64,000 nt of DNA from CAIWHR01 sp963836265 (lineage in GTDB: Bacteria; Pseudomonadota; Gammaproteobacteria; Burkholderiales; Casimicrobiaceae): assembly GCA_963836265.1 (NCBI GenBank), contig CAWIIO010000003.1:124001-188000 (forward strand). Direction: 5' to 3'. The position numbers and the translations under genes are program-made. Below the pieces are notes generated by a model. It made no database searches. It saw nothing but the letters and a program-made list of their open reading frames with translations, and was not told the origin of the DNA. This document shows positions 60,166-64,000 of this stretch, piece after piece. Numbering within the stretch: position 1 is the stretch's first letter; each line of letters opens with the position of its first letter.

Positions 60166-61674
60166 ATGGACCTGACCGCACTCGAGCGCCTTCCGTTGTG
60201 GATCGACGGGCGGGCGGTACCGGCTCGCACGCGGCGCTACGGTGAAGTGACGAATCCCGCAACGGGCGAAGTGATTCGCCATGTGCCGCTCGCGAACGCC
60301 GAGGATGTCGATGCGGCGGTCAAGGCCGCAACGGCCGCGTTGCCGGAATGGCGCTCATCGCCGCCGCTGCGCCGCGCGCGTGCGCTGATGCGCTTTCGCG
60401 AGCTGATGGACGCCGCGAAGAAAGAGCTGGCGAAGATCGTCACCCAGGAGCACGGCAAGACGCTCGCCGATGCCGAGGGCTCGATCACGCGTGGCATCGA
60501 GGTCGTCGAGTTCGCATCCGCGATTCCGCATCTGTTGAAGGGCGAGTTCAGCGACAACGTCGGCACCGATGTCGACAGCTGGTCGTTGCGGCAGCCCGTC
60601 GGTGTCTGCGCCGGCATCACGCCGTTCAATTTCCCCGCGATGGTGCCGATGTGGATGTTCCCCATCGCGCTCGCGTGCGGCAACACCTTCATCCTGAAGC
60701 CGTCCGAGCGCGACCCGACGATGAGCCTCCGGATGGCCGAGCTCCTGCGCGAAGCGGGCGTTCCGGACGGCGCCTTCAACGTCGTTCACGGGGACAAGGA
60801 AGCCGTCGATGCGATCCTCGCGCATCCGGGCGTCAAGGCCGTGTCGTTCGTCGGCTCGACGCCGATCGCGAAATACATCTACGAGACCGGTGCGGCGCAC
60901 GGCAAACGGGTGCAGGCGCTGGGCGGCGCCAAGAACCACGCGGTCGTGCTGCCCGATGCCGACCTCGCCTTCGCCGCGGACGCCATCATCGGCGCGGCGT
61001 ATGGTTCAGCCGGCGAACGCTGCATGGCGATCTCCGCGGTCGTCGCCGTCGGCGATGCGGGCGACGCGTTGGTGGCGGAGCTCGGGTCACGCGCGCGGCA
61101 CATCAAGGTGGACGCGGGCGATGCGCCGGACGCCGACATGGGCCCGGTCATTACGGGCGCGGCCCGTGACCGGATCATCGGCTACATCGACCGCGGCGTG
61201 GCGGAGGGTGCGGCGCTCGTCGTCGACGGCCGCCGGCCACGCGTTCCGGGGCGCGAAAACGGATTCTTCGTGGGCCCGACGCTCTTCGATCGCGTGACGC
61301 CGGAGATGGCGATCTACCGCGACGAGATCTTCGGGCCGGTGCTCGTCGTCGTGCGCGCGGAATCGCTCGCCGATGCGGTCGCGCTGATCAACGCGAATCC
61401 GTATGCGAACGGCGCCGCGCTTTTCACGCGCTCGGGCCACGCGGCGCGCCGCTTCCAGGAAGACGTCGACGTCGGGATGCTCGGGATCAACGTGCCGATT
61501 CCGGTGCCGATGGCATTCTATTCTTTCGGCGGCTGGCGCAATTCGCTGTTCGGCGACCTGCACGTGCACGGCGTCGACGGCGTGCGCTTCTACACGCGCG
61601 GCAAGGCGGTCACGGCGCGCTGGCCCGACGACGGCAGCGCCGCGCCGGGCTTTCACATGCCGCTAATGGGCTGA
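60166..61674 (+). CDS. mmsA: CoA-acylating methylmalonate-semialdehyde dehydrogenase
   Basis: Converts methylmalonate or malonate semialdehyde plus CoA and NAD+ to propanoyl- or acetyl-CoA in valine, pyrimidine and inositol breakdown. The 502-residue protein has catalytic C286 (GSAGERCMAIS) and N154 (TPFNFPAM). The usual general-base Glu is replaced (ALGGAKNH, A251), which is the mark of the CoA-dependent type. GGAGGAGG precedes ATG. No mmsB or other valine genes are adjacent. Confidence 0.94.
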   Translation: MDLTALERLPLWIDGRAVPARTRRYGEVTNPATGEVIRHVPLANAEDVDAAVKAATAALPEWRSSPPLRRARALMRFRELMDAAKKELAKIVTQEHGKTLADAEGSITRGIEVVEFASAIPHLLKGEFSDNVGTDVDSWSLRQPVGVCAGITPFNFPAMVPMWMFPIALACGNTFILKPSERDPTMSLRMAELLREAGVPDGAFNVVHGDKEAVDAILAHPGVKAVSFVGSTPIAKYIYETGAAHGKRVQALGGAKNHAVVLPDADLAFAADAIIGAAYGSAGERCMAISAVVAVGDAGDALVAELGSRARHIKVDAGDAPDADMGPVITGAARDRIIGYIDRGVAEGAALVVDGRRPRVPGRENGFFVGPTLFDRVTPEMAIYRDEIFGPVLVVVRAESLADAVALINANPYANGAALFTRSGHAARRFQEDVDVGMLGINVPIPVPMAFYSFGGWRNSLFGDLHVHGVDGVRFYTRGKAVTARWPDDGSAAPGFHMPLMG

Positions 61675-61705
61675 CGGGTACCGGCTGCGACGGCAGCGAC
61701 GGGAG

Positions 61706-62584
61706 TCAGCGGATTTCGGCGGTCGCCGCAGGCGCATCGCTCGTGACGCCGGCGCCTTCGATCCGGAACGCGAACTCGAGCGTCACGTAGAAGCGGATGT
61801 TCTGCCCGTGATCGTGCGCGGGGACGAAACGCATCGTCGCGAGTGCCGCTTCGACCGCCGCGGCGAACTCCGGGGTCCCCTCGACGACGCGCGTCTCCTC
61901 GACCACGCCCTGCGGGTCGATGACGGCATAGACGAGCACGGTGTCTTGGCGCCGCGCGGCGAGGGCCGCCGGCGGATACGGCACCTCGAGCTTGCCGGGG
62001 AGGACCACCGCGGCGTCGATTTCGACGGGAAATTCCCCAAGCGCGTCGTCGAGCGCGTCGCCGAAGCGGGCGCGGGGAACCCTGTCGTTGACGATGACGT
62101 GCGGCATCAGGCCGTGGCCCATGCCCCCGCGCTCGGGCACTCGTTCCGCGGCCCGTTGCAGCGCGACGGTCGGCGCCGATTGCGGGGGCGCCACGGGTTG
62201 CGCGACGCTGAACTTGGCCGCTGACACGGCCTGCACCGCGGCGTTGCGCGGTTCCGTTTCGGCGGCGACGCGCGGCGGCGAAAGGGCGAGCTCGAGTGGG
62301 CGGTCGATTCGGGCCGACCACGAGAAAGCTCCGGAGCGCGCTCCGCCGATCGCATCGCCGAACGCTGCGAGCGTCGTCAGATGGACGAGGACCGAAACCG
62401 CCAGCGCCGCGCCGAATCTGGCGCCGGACGGATCGCGGGCCGCGTGCTCCGACGCTTCAGGAAGGGTGAGGCTGATCCGCAAGGGCAGGCACGCGTTGTC
62501 GACGGGCGACGGCTGCGAAAGCCGCATCGACGGCGGATCGCAGTCCCGAACTGTCGCGGCGGGCAGAATCGCCCGCCGCAGCAT
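61706..62584 (-). CDS. TonB-like C-terminal domain protein
   Basis: A 292-residue protein with one membrane helix (about residues 57-77, ALAVSVLVHLTTLAAFG), a flexible Pro/Ala middle and a TonB-like end. That end reads PYPPAALAARRQDTVLVYAVIDPQG...VVEGTPEFAAAVEAAL...FRIEG. TonB transmits inner-membrane energy to outer-membrane receptors, but no exbB/exbD is nearby, so an energy role is unproven. The start is uncertain: ATG 62584 or 62527, both with weak ribosome sites. It follows pilY1 by 42 bp on the same strand. Confidence 0.75.
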   Translation of the reverse strand: MLRRAILPAATVRDCDPPSMRLSQPSPVDNACLPLRISLTLPEASEHAARDPSGARFGAALAVSVLVHLTTLAAFGDAIGGARSGAFSWSARIDRPLELALSPPRVAAETEPRNAAVQAVSAAKFSVAQPVAPPQSAPTVALQRAAERVPERGGMGHGLMPHVIVNDRVPRARFGDALDDALGEFPVEIDAAVVLPGKLEVPYPPAALAARRQDTVLVYAVIDPQGVVEETRVVEGTPEFAAAVEAALATMRFVPAHDHGQNIRFYVTLEFAFRIEGAGVTSDAPAATAEIR

Positions 62585-62626
62585 TCCAGCGCCGGGGCAA
62601 TGGTTGTCAGGTTCCGGCGGTGAGCG

Positions 62627-64000
62627 TCATTCCCCAGTCAACAAGCGCCACGAGAAGCGATTCCTGCTGCCGAATCCCGGATTCTTGAACTGGATCGGTT
62701 TCGTGCTCGCTCGCGTCTCGTGGGTGAGCAGGCCGCCGAGCGTGACCTCGCCCGTCACCGGATCCGTCAACCCGACGACCTGCATGCCGACGCCGCCCTT
62801 GGCGTCGAACGAGAACCAGCCGTTGAGGGGATCGTTGATCAGCGACTCGGCGGTCGTGAATTCGCGCGCGTAGATGTCCGCGGGCAACGCGATGATGCAC
62901 GGGTCGCTTTGCACCTGGGTCCCGACGTAGGTGACGGCGTTCGCGTCGGCTTCGACGTCGAAGACGATGCGCTCGGCGTTGGCGCCGGTCGGAAGGTCGT
63001 GGAACCAGCCGAAAGCCGCGGTGCCGGCGAGCTTGGCCCCGCCCGCCGGAACGGGAGTCAACTGGCCGCGCAGAATCGGGAGGCTCGCCGCCGGCAGCGG
63101 GGTGGCCAGCGAGCCATCCCGGATCGCGTACATCGTTTGCTGCTGCGCCGGGAACGGCGTCGTGAGGTCCGATGGATCGAGCAGGCGGCCCGTGCCGATG
63201 AAGACATACCGGTCGACGCCGTTGTTGAGGTCGATCTCGATCTGCGGGGCCGTCGTGACCGGCTGTGGGGCGACCCCGTCGTCCAGGATCGCGAACTTGT
63301 TGACCGTCCAGTTCGCCGGATTCGGGTCGTTGATGTCGAACCTCCACAAATTTCCACAGAGATCGCCGCCGTAGACCTGCTCGACGAACTGGTTGTGGTA
63401 GTCCTTGGTGAAGCCGTTGATCTGCGCGAGGCCGCTCGTCTGCGTGGAGCCGTCCGGTCCGGTGCAGGAAACCGCGCCGGTGCTGAGATACGGCTTCGCC
63501 GCGAAGGGCTTTCCGGTGACCGGGTTAAGGAAGTAGATTCGGCCCTCGCCGGAGACGTTGTTGTAGCCGGAGGTCACGATCACCGTCCAGCCGAACGCGT
63601 AGGTCTTCGCGATGACCGGCCGGCCATACGTGTATTGCCAGTCCGGGTCGTGGTATTCCCATAGCAGCTTGGCGGCGGCAGCCGATTCGTCGGCGACGTT
63701 GGGATCGGTGAGGTCGAGCGCATAGTAGCTGTCGCCGCCCTTGCCCATCCCGCCGACGACGATCGTGTGCCAGTCGGATGCGCCGCCCTTGACGCCGGCG
63801 CTGTTGAAATCGATGTTCGCGGTTCGCGGCGAAGAATCGACGTAGAAGTGGTGCTTGTAGATCGGCACCCCGCCATCCTGGAACGTCAGCGCCTGCAGGC
63901 CCGTTGGCTTGCCCGAGGCGTCCACCGCCGCGCGGAAGAGCGAGCTTGGGACGTAGCCGAAAGCTTCATGGCCGTCGTTCACGTCGAACACGTGGACCAT
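62627..64000 (-). CDS. pilY1: type IV pilus tip/assembly protein PilY1, C-terminal part
   Basis: The gene enters from the right edge; only its last 457 codons are present, so the N-terminal part and start are missing. The visible part is the PilY1 beta-propeller: HVFDVNDGHEAFGYVPSSLF, VVGGMGKGGDSYYALDLTD, WEYHDPDW...YTYGRPVIAK, VTSGYNN, VYGGDLCGNLWRFD and FIGTGRLLDPSD are its blade motifs. PilY1 acts at the pilus tip in adhesion and surface sensing. The other minor pilins usually lie upstream, beyond the window. Confidence 0.9.
   Translation of the reverse strand: MVHVFDVNDGHEAFGYVPSSLFRAAVDASGKPTGLQALTFQDGGVPIYKHHFYVDSSPRTANIDFNSAGVKGGASDWHTIVVGGMGKGGDSYYALDLTDPNVADESAAAAKLLWEYHDPDWQYTYGRPVIAKTYAFGWTVIVTSGYNNVSGEGRIYFLNPVTGKPFAAKPYLSTGAVSCTGPDGSTQTSGLAQINGFTKDYHNQFVEQVYGGDLCGNLWRFDINDPNPANWTVNKFAILDDGVAPQPVTTAPQIEIDLNNGVDRYVFIGTGRLLDPSDLTTPFPAQQQTMYAIRDGSLATPLPAASLPILRGQLTPVPAGGAKLAGTAAFGWFHDLPTGANAERIVFDVEADANAVTYVGTQVQSDPCIIALPADIYAREFTTAESLINDPLNGWFSFDAKGGVGMQVVGLTDPVTGEVTLGGLLTHETRASTKPIQFKNPGFGSRNRFSWRLLTGE

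Overview
The window is 64 kb of strongly GC-rich, densely coded chromosomal DNA. Gene content and order point to a betaproteobacterium, probably Burkholderiales- or Nitrosomonadales-like: glyA-nrdR-ribD-ribE, pepA-holC...valS, divergent yjgA/pmbA, gsiABCD, several tripartite (TRAP) transporters and PilY1. Nothing looks like a prophage, plasmid, integrative element or CRISPR array. The genus cannot be named from the sequence alone.

Layout. 0-7 kb: purC, a small lipoprotein, the ribosomal oxygenase roxA with an overlapping partner gene, slyD, then mutS transcribed behind a VapBC-type toxin-antitoxin pair. 7-11 kb: histidine degradation (hutH, hutU). 11-16 kb: a leftward catabolic operon of TRAP transporter, CoA transferase and SMP-30 lactonase, followed by tRNA-Pro(CGG). 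16-19 kb: ispB divergent from rplU-rpmA. 19-31 kb: lptG/lptF, pepA, holC, an Ala/Pro-rich protein, a type I-beta DAHP synthase preceded by a putative Phe/Tyr attenuator, two small genes, valS and an MFS exporter. 31-41 kb: a class III nucleotidyl cyclase with TPRs, the glutathione-type importer gsiABCD and rhlE. 41-51 kb: typA, DUF2891, rmuC, mtfA, mog, yjgA (darP), pmbA and a large PilZ-like protein. 51-55 kb: a second TRAP system. 55-59 kb: glyA, nrdR, ribD, ribE. 59-64 kb: a secreted repeat protein, mmsA, a TonB-like protein and the 3' part of pilY1.

How the genes work together. Most are housekeeping: purines, ribosome and translation factors, LPS export, quinone tail, riboflavin, one-carbon metabolism and mismatch repair. 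The accessory content is mainly uptake and catabolism: two TRAP systems, an ABC peptide/glutathione importer, histidine, a probable lactone-derived acid, and valine or propanoyl-CoA-type semialdehydes.

The most interesting signals are regulatory. They are the aromatic leader peptide plus terminator before the DAHP synthase, the vapB-vapC-mutS chain of overlapping genes behind one operator-like promoter, and several genes whose -10 box ends 6-10 nt before the start codon, suggesting leaderless mRNAs. At least three families of short inverted or dispersed repeats also fill spaces between genes. No large unknown multi-gene system was recognised.
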